DNA from: Pelagophyceae sp. CCMP2097
Taxonomy: Eukaryota > Sar > Pelagophyceae
NCBI GenBank assembly: GCA_026770575.1
Contig: MU657177.1
Span: forward strand, 104,516 to 168,515
DNA: 64,000 bases
Reading direction: 5' to 3'
Notes under the pieces: model-generated
What the model saw: the letters and a program-made list of their open reading frames with translations, nothing else
What the model was told of the DNA's origin: nothing
Databases searched by the model: none
Shown here: piece by piece, positions 12,058-23,121 of the stretch
Numbering within the stretch: position 1 is the stretch's first letter
How the letters are laid out: every line of letters starts with the position of its first letter
Program-made: the position numbers and the translations under genes

Positions 12058-12261
12058 GGCGACAGACCAGCCGCGCCGGAGGCCCCACGCGGAGCAAGAC
12101 TTTTTAAAACCAGACTCGCACAACCGCGCCAAATGAGCGGAGAGCCTTTGATCCAATCTTCCTTAAGGCGCAATCGTGCGATCGAGAATCATTACTCGGA
12201 ATCGGATTAGCGACGTCTGCCGCTCGAGCTGAGGCTCGCGGGCTGCTGCCGCTGCACCACC

Positions 12262-13741
12262 ATGCCCGCGCGCCGCTGGGCGTTTGCGGCGGCGGCGGCG
12301 GCGGCTGCACTCGTCGCGGTCTGGATGGGCACGCATGACTGCCTGCATACCGACACGCACCTCGCAGCGCCGCCTCTGAGCGGCGAGGACGACGACGGCG
12401 ACGAAGCGCTGCGCTGGGCGCCGATCCTCGCGCGCCTCGCTAATCGGCCAAAGGCGCGCGTCTTCGGCGGCGGCGTCGGCGTGGTGGTCGATGACTTTGT
12501 CGGGGGCGAGGCCGTCGAAAAGCTATTAAGGCTTGCATCGGACGCTCTCGAAACGGGCACGTGCCGGCCCGGCGCCAACGCGGAAGCGGTCTGGTGCTTC
12601 GACGCCGCGCGCGTCGCGATGGACGCGGCGACGGGCGAGGCCCAAACGCTCTCGGTATTGCCGGAATGGCTCTCCACAGCGGACCGGGTCGACTCGAAGC
12701 GCGGCACTCTTTGCGTCTCGGCGCGCTCCGTCGGCGACGCTATACTGCCGGGCGCCCCGCTCGCTGAGGTTGACGGCATGGCCTCCGTCAGCTTCGTCTC
12801 TTCCAGAGACGAGTTCGACGAGACCCGTGCTGTGGAAGCTCCGCTCGAGGATGCGGGCTTACACGGCGAGAACGGCCTCATGCAGCAACTCCTCTACTAC
12901 CCCGCAAATGCGCGCTTCGGCGACGCGTACACGGAACACACTGTGCGTTTCCGCGGGTTTCCGCGGGATTGCTTGATCGGGGTCCGTTTAGTGGGGCATT
13001 GGTGACCCCGTCCAAAAGATGATCCAAACCTTTCAGGACTGCCGCTTCGACGTGGCCGGCGCGGCTGCGGCGGCGGGCGGCGCCGTAAATGAGAGGGCGT
13101 TTACAACATTACTTTACCTCTCCGACAATTCAGGCGGCGAGACGGCGTTCCCCTTGCTCGATCAACGCGTGGCGCCAATCAAGGGCCGCCTATTAGCGTG
13201 GCGCAACTGTCTAGGCGACGGCCCGTGCGAATGCGATGCGGCCTCTAAGCACGTTGCGATGCCCGTGAATGGATCGCCCAAGATCGTGTTGCAGAGGTGG
13301 TACGAGCGCCGACCCGTCCTCGCGCCGCCAAACGCCCACGGCGAGGCCTGGACTCGATGTTCCCTCGACGAAAGCGGCGAAATTGAATCCTGCCGGAGGT
13401 ACTGCGCCACGGATAACGCTCGCGGAGCCGCTCTTGCAGCCGAGGAGGCGCACGCGGCGTGGATCCGCTACAAGACGCTGGACGACGCCTCCGCCCTCGA
13501 CGAAACCATTTCGGCGGCGAAAAGGGCGTTAGTCGCGCAGCCGCGGCTCGCGTCGGCGGTGATTGTACTCGCGCACGCGCTCCTGACAAAGGACGAAGCC
13601 TCGGCAGACATCGAGTGCTGCCAACTCTTGCTTGCGTTCACCAAAGACTACACTTTCCTCGGCATCGCTATCGAAGCGCGCCAGCTTCTAAACATGCTGG
13701 CAGAGACGCACGGCGACGATTGCGCCTCCGGCGATCGATAA
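12262..13741 (+). CDS. Membrane-anchored 2-oxoglutarate/Fe(II) dioxygenase, prolyl 4-hydroxylase-like
   Basis: Exons 12262-12942 and 13037-13741 give 461 residues; the 94-bp intron is GT-AG. A hydrophobic Ala-rich N-terminus (residues 5-22) looks like a signal anchor, placing the enzyme in the secretory pathway. The Fe(II) ligand motif is assembled across the splice: exon 1 ends ...YTEHT and exon 2 begins DCRFDVAG, giving H-x-D. The distal His lies in SKHVAMPV and the 2-oxoglutarate-binding Lys in GSPKIVLQRWY, with FPLLDQRVAPIKGRLLAW between, as in the P4H catalytic core. A C-terminal region of about 130 residues has TPR-like helices and Cys residues, unlike short P4Hs. Substrate (prolyl in collagen- or HRGP-like proteins, or other) cannot be told. 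Confidence 0.85.
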
Positions 13742-13894
13742 TGGAGCACGACCCACCCCGGGGGCGATCGCGGCCCGGTGGTCCCACGGGCGGAAGCATC
13801 GCCCTGAGCTCTGGGGGATCCCGAGTAGACCCTGGGTCGGAACAACGGCAAGAGACCGAGGCCGGTCGAGCCCACCGAGTCCAAAGGAGAAGCA

Positions 13895-15361
13895 TTACGA
13901 GGCGACGTTCCAGACCCGCGCAGTCTTGTCATAGCTCGCCGTCACGATGCGCTTGCCGTCGGGCGAGAACGCGCCGCTTTTGACGACGCCAGTGTGCCCT
14001 TCGAGCTTCTTCTGCAGCGCGCCCGTCTCGGCGTCCCAGAGCCGCGCTGTCTTGTCGGAGCTCGCCGTAACGACGCGCTTGCCGTCGGGCGAATAAGCGC
14101 AGCTGTAGACGTTGCAGACGTGGCCTCGAAGCGTCGTTTCCAGCGCGCCCGTCTCCGCGTCCCAGGGCCGCGCCGTCCTGTTTTGGCCCGCCGTCACGAC
14201 GCGCTTACTGTCGCTCGATAACACGCAGCACAAGACCCAGCCGGTATGCCCAACAAGCGTCGTTTGCAGCGCGCCAGTCTTGGCGTCCCACAACCGCGCC
14301 GTCCGGTCCTGGCTCGCCGTCACGACGCGCTTGCCGTCGGGCGAGAAAGCGCAGCTGCGGATGGGGCGGGTGTGTCCAACGAGCGCAGTCTGCAGCGCGC
14401 CCGTCAAGGCGTCCCAGAGCCGCGCCGTCCCATCCCGGCTCGCCGTCACGACGCGGTCGCCGTTAGGCGAGAACGTGCAGCCAAAGACAGGGGCGGTGTG
14501 CCCTTCGAGTGTCGCCAGCAGCGCGCCTGTCTCGGCGTCCCAGAGCCGCGCCGTCTTGTCCCAGCTCGCCGTCACGAGGCGCTTGCCGTCGGGCGAGAAA
14601 GCGCAGCTGCGGATGGGGCCGGTGTTTCCCCTGAGCGTTTTCTGCAGCGCGCCTGTCTCGGCGTCCCAGAGCCACGCCGTCCCGTCGTCGCTCGCCGTCA
14701 CGACGCGGTCGCCGTTGGGCGAAAACGTGCAGCAAAAGACGCCGCTGGTGTGCCCTTCGAGTGTCACCTGCAGCGCGCCCGTCTCGGCGTCCCACAGCCG
14801 CGCCTTCCAGTCCTGGCTCGCCGTCACGCCGTTGGGGTGCCCTTTGAGCGTTGCCTGCAGCGCGCCCGTCTCGGCGTCCCAGAGCCGCGCCGTCTTGTCG
14901 TCGCTCGCTGTCACGATGCGCGTGCCGTCGGGCGAGAACGCGCAGCATTCGATTCGATGGCGCCGGTGTGCCCCTCGAGCGTCGTCAGCAGCGTGCCTGT
15001 CTTTGCGTCCCAGAGCCGAGCAATCTTGTCGTAGCCCGCCGTCACGAGGCGCTTGCCGTCGGGCGAGAACGCGCAGCACTGGACGACCGAGATGTGCCCC
15101 TCGAGGATGGCGGTGCCCTTTAAAATTCGGCCCTTCCACCGGTTCTCCAAGACGAGTCTGCGCACGCCGTGCGACCGACGCCACGGCGCGCGCATTTCGA
15201 GCGACTCGCGCTGTCATGAAGAGCGCATTCGGCGATGACGCCAGCCAGAGGATAGGTGCGAGCAGGTCGCTCAGCTCGAGCACCTCGAGGACCAGCGGGG
15301 CGCCGACGTCGACGACTCGACGCGATTCGGCGGCTCGCGAGGCCGTGTCGGCGACGTCCAT
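13895..15361 (-). pseudogene. WD40-repeat protein, copy W1, with two frame breaks
   Basis: An N-terminal helical cap containing LEVLELSDLL, LASSPNALF and VARNARAVA is followed by about ten near-identical WD40 units of the type SPDGKRVVTAS-DKTARLWDAETGAL. Two frame changes occur. Near 15165 the cap frame shifts relative to the first blade (a 7-base difference from copy W2). Near 14950 a 5-base duplication (tcgaa) shifts the frame at GHTGAIE, and the blades then continue in the original frame to the stop. The remaining eight or so blades are uninterrupted. Either this is a recently damaged gene or the breaks are sequence errors; downstream Met starts could still give a shorter propeller. Start at 15361 is the first ATG. 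Similar copies lie at 49513-50746 and 56786-57452. Confidence 0.75.
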
Positions 15362-15906
15362 GAGCCGCGGGTTCAAACGTGCACCTCCGAGAGAGCGCGG
15401 CGCGCGACGCTCACTCCCGCGAGCTGAAACGACCTCGCCCCGTGGTCCCGTCCACTCCAGTGGACTGGCAGCCGGCCACCAAAATTATTTTTTAGGAGAT
15501 TTTCTTTGTAATAACTCGGACATCAGAGCTTTGATGCGGACTCCAATGATGTAAACGCAGACCAAGCTCTGGTGTCCGACGTGGCTCATGAGTTACGCGC
15601 ACACGAGGGTATGGGGCTCTGCCGCGTTGGGTGCTGCCGCCAGCCGGAGGACGAGCGCGAGCAGGGGGCTCAGTTCGAGTTCGACCGACATTGTTACGTT
15701 ACGTTAGCGCCGACGAGCGCAGACCCGCAGGCGGCGGCGGGGCTCGTGCGTCGTCGCTCCGCGGCGTGCGCGTACACAAGCGCGCCGCAGACCGCCGGCC
15801 GGCCGCCTTCGACGGGGCCGCGGCGTCCTCGGCCAAACGCATCTAACTTCCGCCTTTTCTTGGGCCGCATCAAATCTGCCTTGTCGAGGGCCTCATCAAA
15901 TCCGCC
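15362..15906. other. Intergenic, no gene supported
   Basis: Holds a short AT-rich patch (15480-15550). A plus-strand ORF at 15572-15931 has no recognisable domain and overlaps the last TOM40 exon in antisense, so I do not call it. Confidence 0.5.
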
Positions 15907-17200
15907 TTATTGGCCGATTTGCAGCGAGTAGCCAAACTTGAACTCGTCGGCGTGCTTCCCGGTCTCGTCGCGCGCGCCGAACTGCACCTCGCCGCTAAAG
16001 GCGAGCTTAGCCGCCTAATGGTCGCGACGTCGAGCGCAGTCGCCGCTGTTCAAACAGACGTCTTGGAAGGGACACATATGGCGCGACTTCGCGGGGGACG
16101 CTGGGCCCGCGCTGGAGAGAGGGCCGTCTCGACGACGGAGCACATCTTCCCCGCGCCGTCGATGGAGAGGTTGACTCGGCTCGATTTCAGCGAAAATTCG
16201 GCGCCCGACGCGACCTGCGAGAGGATGGAACACAATCCAGAAAAAGGCGTCGAACAAAGTCCACGCGACACAATCCGCGCAGCACTACGCAGCCTCACCT
16301 GCGCCTCGAGCGTCTGCGGGCTGAGCATCAATTCCGTGCCCAACTGGACGCGCGGCGATACCGCGCGGTGGTAGTGGAGCGACAGCGCGTCGTTCCCGGG
16401 CGCCGTCGACTTTGTCAGTGTGGCAGTCGCAGAGTGCTTCAGGCCGGCGTACTTGGCCGCGAGGGAGACGGTCGCGGAAGGGTCGTCGAGGGAGACGGAG
16501 CCTTCGCCGCCCATGGCCAAAGAGTTGGAGATGGTCTGCATGTACGACGCCCCGACCAGCGCCCCCTTTTGACCGTGGACGTTGTGCGCCAGCTTGAGCT
16601 GCGCGTTGGCGTTGGCGCCGTTGAAGTCCACGTCCGCCACCGCAACCAAGCCGCCCGAAGGGTCCGACGGCAAATGGAAGATGAACTTGCCCTGGAAGAC
16701 CTTCAACATGGTCGCGTACACCTGGCCCTCCAGAGTGCCGTACTGGTCCATGCCTAGGCGTAGGCGTCGCGGCACGCCAGAGGTTTTCGCGTATCGCCTT
16801 GCCGCAGAGACGCCGGATTCGCACTCGCGATGCAGACGCGCTCGTTGTCGCCCACCGTGGCGGAGAACTTGTAGTGCGAGTTGGCGTTCGGGTAGTGCGA
16901 CCCGCCGAGCCAGAGCGAGTGGGCGGTCTGGAACATGGGCGTGAGCCTACGGCTCCGCGTCCGTTTTCCCGTCTTCCATCGCAAGAGTGCGTCTCACGGC
17001 TTTGCGAGCTCGAACTTGCATCCCTCGAACGTGTTGACGTTGACGAGTTTCTTCACGTCTTCGTGCAGCCGCTCGAACTGGCCCGGCGCCTTGAGTGCGA
17101 CGACTTCCGGCGTCTCAAACGTCGCGGCAAAGTCGCTGGCCGGCGGCGGCGCGCCGACGGGCGGCAGCGCCGCGTCGCACTTCGACTGCGTGACCCCCAT
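15907..17200 (-). CDS. TOM40: TOM40, channel of the mitochondrial outer-membrane import complex
   Basis: Beta-barrel preprotein channel. Exons: 16998-17200 (start MGVTQSK), 16825-16946, 16299-16753, 16214 downward to about 16060-16150, and a last exon ending at the TAA at 15907-15909; the first three introns (51, 71, 84 bp) are phase-consistent. Diagnostic segments: PGQFERLHEDVKKL and TFEGCKFELAK, joined over intron 1 to LTPMFQTAHSLWLGG, then GASYMQTISNSLAMGGEGS. The C-terminus DEFKFGYSLQIGQ is a clear beta-signal for SAM-dependent insertion. The donor of exon 4 is not fixed. The frame is open upstream of 17200, so a longer N-terminus (Met at 17323) is possible. Divergent from the rhomboid gene starting at 17404. 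Confidence 0.88.
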
Positions 17201-17403
17201 GGCGCCAAACGACGACGCTTCTGCCGCGCGACGAACCGGCGATTGGCTTCGGAAGACAGGCGTGCGTTTACTTGTAGGGGCGTCAACGGACTTCAGGACC
17301 GCGGCTCCGGCCGGAAATTGCATTGCGGCCCGGGCGCGCCTTCTTCGAGGCGCGCGAGCTCGCGAGGCGCCGCCCGTGCGCGCCGCCTTTGAGCTTTGGC
17401 GGC

Positions 17404-18778
17404 ATGGCTGCGCCGTGCGACGCCGCGCTTGCGGAGGCGCTGCAGCCGGCGGATGAGCCGGAGGGCGCATCGGTTGAGCGCCTCACGCCGGTGGCTGCGG
17501 GCGTGGCGGGGCGCCCCGACGCCGCCAACGACGCGGCAGATAGCATCGAAGAGGAACGCGGTGCCCCGGCCGTATCCCACGAGGCGCGCAGCATCATTGT
17601 CGGCGAGGACGCGGAGCCTCTGTTGCGCGGTACCCAAGCGGCGGCACAAGAGGCTGGCATCGTCGACGAGGCGCCTCTGTTGAGCAGTGCCGCGGCGCAG
17701 GAGGCGGCGCTGCACATTGACTCGCCGGGCTCTCTTGACGTTGATGACGCGAGGCACCCGGCCGCGGGCTTCCTCCCGATCGGCACGCACGTCGAGGTGC
17801 GCCACGGCCCCGGCTTCGTCGCGCGCGCGCCCGGCACCGGCCTCCGCGAAATACTCCGAGGCACCTTTGTCAAAGGTGCGCGTCCGTTCGAGGAGCGGTG
17901 GACCGCGCACGCTCCGCGCTGTAGGCACGTGGTGCCGCGCGCGCGTCCAGGCGTACGATGCCACGTCGCAGACGTACTCTCTTCTTTACGATGATGGCCC
18001 GTACAACGAATCCGAATCCGCCGCCGCCACCCATGTGCGACTGCCCGCGGAGACGCTCTTTTTCCGCGTGCCGCGAGGGGCCATCGGCGTCGACTACGAG
18101 AACGCGTATCTGTCGAGGGGCGACGTGCCGCGGCGTTTCACGACGGCGTTCGAGGTCCGTTTCACGCCTTTGCTCTGCGTGGCGCAGCTCGCTTTCTTCT
18201 TCGCCTGCGCGCGTGGTCCAATCACGGCGTTTTCTCCCATGAGCGGGCCGAAGTGGATGGAATATGCCTTGGTGGGTGAGTTGGTGAGCAACTGCGGGGA
18301 CTTACGGTGGCAGCTCTGGCGCTTCATATCGTACTCGGTGGTCCACGAGGGCTGGGTCCACGTCTGCACCAACGTCTTTATGGAGCTCTTTTTCGGGTTC
18401 CTGCTGGAATCGGCGCACGGTTCGAAACGAACGGCCGTCGTCTTCTTGACAGGTGTACTCGGCGGAGCCGTCGCATGCGCAACGCTCGACACGCACAGCT
18501 CCGTCGCCGGAGCATCTGGAGGCGTATTTGGTTTGGTGGCCGCGCAAATCGCTGTGGTGCTGCTGCACTGGCAATCGTTAAAGCGCGGCGTGGCGACTCG
18601 CGCCTTTCGCCTCGGCGCCATCGCGATCGTTTTACTTGTGGAGGTGCTCTCGTCGGCGCCCTGGACGGCGAAATCGATTTCGGCAGAAGGCCTCGCCGGC
18701 GCGCGTGTGTCGTCGGCCGCGCACGTCGGCGGCGCGTTGGGAGGGCTGCTCGCGGGGCTCGTCGTCTTGCAGCGCTGA
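17404..18778 (+). CDS. Rhomboid-family intramembrane serine protease with acidic N-terminal extension
   Basis: Two exons: 17404 to about 17868-17950, and then to the TGA at 18776-18778. The N-terminal 110 residues are Ala/Glu-rich and disordered-looking. Next is a small SH3/Tudor-like stretch: IGTHVEVRHGPGF, completed after the intron by AYDATSQTYSLLYDDG. Then come the membrane segments. Rhomboid signatures: W-R-F-I-S-Y-S-V-V-H before the first loop, H-x-x-x-N equivalent HVCTNVFMELFFG, the catalytic Ser in GASGGVFGL and the catalytic His in AAHVGGALGGLLAGL. The Ser-His dyad is intact, so an active protease is likely. The exact splice is ambiguous (several GT sites between 17869 and 17880). 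The Tudor-like plus rhomboid combination is unusual. Confidence 0.86.
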
Positions 18779-18838
18779 GCCGCGTCATATTGGACAAGCC
18801 GCCGGAAAGGACCACCGCCGCGTGACTGTGACAGTCGA

Positions 18839-19690
18839 ATGATCACAGAGTCGAGCGGCGCAAGAGAGCCGGAGACGCGAATCGTGGGGACCGTACAATC
18901 GCGCTAGGCGGCGCGCGTTCCCCGACCTGGCCGCAAAGCGCCGCGCAACGAAGCGCCGCGCCACGGGCGCCGTGGTCCTCGCCGCCTGGCTCGCCTTTGG
19001 TGTTGCCTGGGTGCGTTCTCTTCATTTGTCTTGATTGGCTTCCGATTGGCGACCAACGAGACGAGCGCCCCGACGCGGCCTGCTCTAGGTCGTTGCGCAC
19101 GATCCGCCGCGGGATTTCCCGCTGCTGTACCCGCGCGCCGAGGAGTGGGCGCACGAGCCGTGCTGCTTTAAACTGCGCAAGTGCAGCGTCACGGACTACG
19201 GCGCCTTCTCGTGCGACCGCCGGACCAAGCTCGAGCCGTCCGACTCGGACACGGAATTTGGCTCGTGCAAAGACGTGCGCGCGTTTGTGGCGCACGTGCG
19301 CGCGTTTGTGGCGCAGCGATGAACAGAGCCTCTGCAGAGACGGCGGCGGCGTTGCGACGCACACCACGGCGTCCACGCGGCGGCATTGCGACGCACACGG
19401 TGGCGATGCGACGCACACGGCGGCGCCACGTGCGTGGACTCTCCAAAGCGAGTGCCACGTGCCTTCTTCGTCGCCGCACCACCTCAAACGTCGGGCGGCC
19501 TTCCTCCGTCGCCGCGCCGCCACGAGCGACGTCGGCCGGCCGCGGTTTCGGACGCCGCGGTGTACGTCCTCGGCAAGGCCAACGGAGGCGGCGGGACGCT
19601 CCCGCGATGGAGTTCTGACGACTACGACACGCCGGCGAAGATGACCGAATCCGAAGAGGCACCCCGGAGTCCTCGTGTGGGCCGAGGCAC
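18839..19690 (+). CDS. Possible membrane protein, structure unresolved
   Basis: Two exon-like blocks read well together. Around 18909-19009, a basic stretch is followed by a hydrophobic helix (AVVLAAWLAFGVAW) ending at a GT donor. An exon beginning at 19090 encodes VVAHDPPRDFPLLYPRAEEW and then a Cys-rich segment (EPCCFKLRKCSV, FSCDRRTK). A third likely coding block near 19550-19640 encodes DAAVYVLGKANGGGG. This suggests a single-pass protein with a Cys-rich lumenal part. No family is recognised. Tandem repeats (a 20-bp unit at 19276-19315 and an 18-bp unit at 19385-19425) make exon choice unreliable. Confidence 0.35.
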
Positions 19691-19779
19691 TTGCAAAGGC
19701 ACTCTTATCCGGCACGAGGCGCTTGCCGAGGCATTTTTTCCGGCACGAGGCTCCACGCGAAACTTTCCACGCGACGCAG

Positions 19780-19870
19780 CCCAAACGGCATCATCACCGC
19801 GACCCAAACGGCATCATCACCGCGACCCCAAACGGCGACCACCCCGTATCATCACCGCGACCATCGATCG
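19780..19870. repeat. Short tandem repeat around acggcatcatcaccgcgacc
   Basis: The unit occurs twice exactly and then in two degraded forms up to 19865. The surrounding 19690-20318 stretch shows no convincing gene. Confidence 0.7.
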
Positions 19871-20318
19871 AAGCTGCGCGGCGGCGCATCAACCGCTGCG
19901 CCGCGCGTCTCCCGGTGGACGTGACGATCACTCCACCCGACTGGCATCGCAACCAGACTGCGCGGCTGCGCTGCGCCGCGGCCTCGGCGGCGTGAGAAGC
20001 AGCAGGGGTTTAATTAATCTTGGCGCCGATTTAGCCATCGTCAAAGTCGGGCTCGTGGTTGGTGAGGAGTAGATAATCGCTCTCTGAAGCAGCCTCGTTG
20101 CGCCGCCGCGGCCGGTCCTCCCGAGTGTCATAATTCGCAAAGCTCGCGGGTACCGCGTGCTCAGAGTATGAGGCGAGGGCCTGCGGGCTCGGCGCCTAGA
20201 GCGTTTCGAGTGCGGTGCCGCTCCATTGCCTTGTTCCGACCCCGTCTCCTTGCACGACCGACCACGACGCGGGGTCGGACGGGCATGCTCGCGAAGACGT
20301 GTCGCCACTCCGCGATAC

Positions 20319-20902
20319 CTACGCGTCGCGGTCTCGAGCCTCGCACGACGGGCGCCGGCCGACGGACGGCGACAGACGGCGGTGCCGGGCCAAGACTTCC
20401 CTCCCCGCCGGTCCCGACGGACCTTTGCGTCTGCTGTGCTGGTCGTCGAGGTCTCGCTTCATGGTTGCGAAGCGCTGCATGGGTATGATTCGGACCTCTT
20501 CTCCAGTGGTGACTGCGTACCGCGCGATCACCACGGGCTCCTCGGCACTCTCCTCTTCCAGCGGCAGCCCGAGTCGTAAAAGCAGGCCGGGCCACCCCGT
20601 CTGCGCAATGAGCTGCGACCGCGCCACGACGGCCTAGTTCGAAGCCACTCTTTGGTGAAGCCACTCCTCAGACGACTGCCGCAGAAACTCTGCACTTCTT
20701 CCGGGCCCGACACTCCAACGAGCCAAGGTCCGGCCGCGTTTGTTCGCACCGCGTAGCGCTCCAGCGAGACCTCGCCCTCCTCGGGCGCCGAGAGCCAGCC
20801 GCCCATGCGCCCACGCAGTCGCACACCCGAACTCGCCTGCCCCCAGCCGGGGCTTCGCCAAACAGGTTTTGGCGAGCGGTTGCTAGCGCGCTGGAGGAGC
20901 AC
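20319..20902 (-). CDS. Hypothetical protein, two exons
   Basis: Two minus-strand open blocks join plausibly. About 20650-20902 encodes GRMGGWLSAPEEGEVSLERYAVRTNAAGPW... as a short run of ordinary-looking sequence. About 20319-20635 encodes VARSQLIAQTGWPGLLLRLG, then EEPVVIARYAVTTGEEVRII. The second block repeats the ERYAVRT / ARYAVTT pattern of the first, hinting at a duplicated small domain. No family recognised and the start is not determined. Confidence 0.35.
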
Positions 20903-21141
20903 TGCGTCGAGGACCCGGCATGAAACGAGAGCACCGCACCATGCCCCCTCGGACGCCGCTGCATCGTTGCCGTCTGGCGCTCTGCACAGTTGCTCGTCTC
21001 GGATGCCCGCATCAGGCGCCCCCTTGCCTTGCGTCGATTGCGACCTTTGTCTTTAAACGGCGCCTTTGCGGGGCCGGCGACGGCGGCTGCACGGTCAAAT
21101 TGAAAACAGCGGTACTGCGGCGCCGGAAGCGGCGTCGAGGT

Positions 21142-21217
21142 GGCGCTCACTCGGCGAACGTTTTAGTCGTCGGAGAAATGGCGCTCACTCGGCAAACGTC
21201 TTAGTCGTCGGAGAAAT
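21142..21217. repeat. 38-bp tandem repeat, two copies
   Basis: Two copies beginning ggcgctcactcgg and ending gtcggagaaat, differing at two positions, lie between the hypothetical gene and the 3' end of the phosphoglycerate dehydrogenase gene. Confidence 0.8.
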
Positions 21218-21325
21218 GTCGACGCCGATGCCTGTTCGTTGAATCGCAAGGCGTACGACCAGTCGACGAGCAACGCACGCCCCCAAAGAGCAACACGTGC
21301 CCCCAACGAGTCGGTGGGCCACGCA

Positions 21326-23121
21326 TCACGCACCGTGGACCTCGCCCTTATACCTCACTGCGAACCCCGCGCCGTTGCGCCCGAACAAGATCCGCGTCGA
21401 CTTGACGCCGTCGAGGCTCGTCAGCGCGAGCTGCAGCTCGTTCCAGTTCTTGTACCTAGATGGTCACGGGTCGGATTTTCGGCAAAGGAAGTCGCCTAGG
21501 CCGTGATCGTTCGCAAACGATCGACGCACGTAAAGTGCTCCTTGTCGTCGCCGTCGGCGGGCTTCTCCACGTCGATGACGTTGTACGCAATCTCGCCGCG
21601 CGACGTGTTCATCTGCTGGAGGATGTTGATGCCGGCATCGCCGAATAGGGACATGATCGTCCCGAGCATACCGGGTCTGTTGTCGTTCACGACCGTGATG
21701 CGCGTCACCGAGTCCGACCGCCGCGGCAAAGCGCAAGTCGGAAAGTTGACGGAATGGCGAATAGACCCAGTCTCCAAAAAGTCGCGGATCGTGTCCGCCG
21801 CCATCGAAGCAGCGTTCTCCTCGGCCTCTTCCGTCGACGCGCCGAGGTGCGGGATGCTGAGGACGTTTGCGCGGTTGAGCAACACGGGCGGCAGCGCGAA
21901 ATCGCAAATGTACTTGCCCGTCGACCCGGCGTCGAACTTGTGCGCTAAAGCATCCGCATCGACTAGCTCTCCCCTTGCAAAATTGAGAATGCAAGCGTCC
22001 TTCTTCAGCTGTGCAATCTCGGGCTCGCCGATGAGGTGGTGCGTCTCCTTCATGTACGGCGCCTAAAGAGGAGCGGAGGGTGCGCGTCAATGCCAAAAGA
22101 GTGACAAAGGAGGGCCTTCAAGGGTCCCGCGTCGAGCGAGCGGCCTCACGTGAATGGTGATGTAGTCCGCGACAGAGCAGACGTCGCGCAGCTCGCCGCA
22201 GATGCGCAGGTCCTTGGCGCCGGGCAAACGCAGCGCCGCCTCGACAGACAAAGCCGGGTCGTAGCCCACGACCTAGAACCGAGGATATACCCAGAGCGAA
22301 GAATCGAAACACCCGGACAAAGACACCCGGTCAAAGCCACGCACCTTCATGCCGAGGCTGAGCGCGGCCTCGCAGACTGCTGCGCCGATGGCGCCAAGGC
22401 CGACGACGCCGAGACTAAACAAGGGCTACAGACGGGCGGCGGTCGCAAGGGCCAGAGTGTGCCGCGTCGGTGCACCGGACGCCGGCGTGTACGTCTTGCC
22501 GTAGAGCTCGCGGCCGCCGAACATGGCCTTGTCCTTTTCGATGCGCTCGTGCGCCGTGCCTGTTTGTCGGCGGGATTTGCCTCCCAGAGACCCTCTCCAA
22601 GAGACCGTCGAAGACGAAAAAAGATGGCTTCGCATGCATGGCGCACCTTCCAAGTGCAGCTTCTTCATGTGGTTAATCCCTTCGACCACGCCCCTGCTCG
22701 CCAGAAATAAAGACGCGAGCACGAGTTCCTTGACGGCGTTGGCGTTGGCTCCCGGCGTGTTGAAGACGGGCACGCCGACTTCCGTCATGCGCGCCACGTT
22801 GCAGTTGTTGGTGCCCGCGCCGCACCGCGCGACGGCGCGGCACGTGATTGGGACGTCCCTAGAAGGCGCGTCATCAAAAGTGGAGAGGCAACTCTCCAAG
22901 GCATTCAAGGCATCAAAGGCATTTCCGGCTCGGCCCGAGGCGGAACTGACTCGTCCTTGAGCTTGTGCGACCTTAGAAGGATCGCGTGGGCAACTTCGGG
23001 CTTGCCATCTTTCCCAGGCACGATGTCGTACAACTCATTCGGAAACTGCTGCAACCCGACGGGCGATATCGCGTTAAACGTCTTGATCACAAACTTGGAC
23101 GGCGGCACTGCGGAGAAGCGC
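21326..23121 (-). CDS. D-3-phosphoglycerate dehydrogenase (serine biosynthesis)
   Basis: Oxidises 3-phosphoglycerate with NAD+ in the first step of the phosphorylated serine pathway. Exons in phase: 22951-23121, 22647-22858, 22493-22559, 22345-22414, 22150-22272, 21530-22062, 21326-21455. Substrate domain: CGAGTNNCNV and NTPGANANAVKEL. NAD-binding motif spans an exon: LGVVGLGAIGAAV. Catalytic region: ITIHAPYMKETHHLIG, NFARGELVD (Arg) and IPHLGASTEEAEENAA (Glu/His). The C-terminus carries an ACT domain (ITVVNDNRPGMLGTIMSLFG) completed by the last exon LDGVKSTRILFGRNGAG, which simple ORF reading misses. The acceptor at 23121/23122 leaves phase 2, so an N-terminal exon (perhaps with a targeting peptide; ATGs occur near 23240-23265) is still to be placed. 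Confidence 0.92.

Noticed and set aside
14112..15554. Long plus-strand ORFs opposite the WD40 array (and similar ones at 49298-50065)
   Set aside because: They are mirror frames of a repetitive, GC-rich coding array; the minus strand has the clear WD40 blades.
15572..15931. Plus-strand ORF before TOM40
   Set aside because: No recognisable domain and it overlaps the TOM40 terminal exon in antisense.
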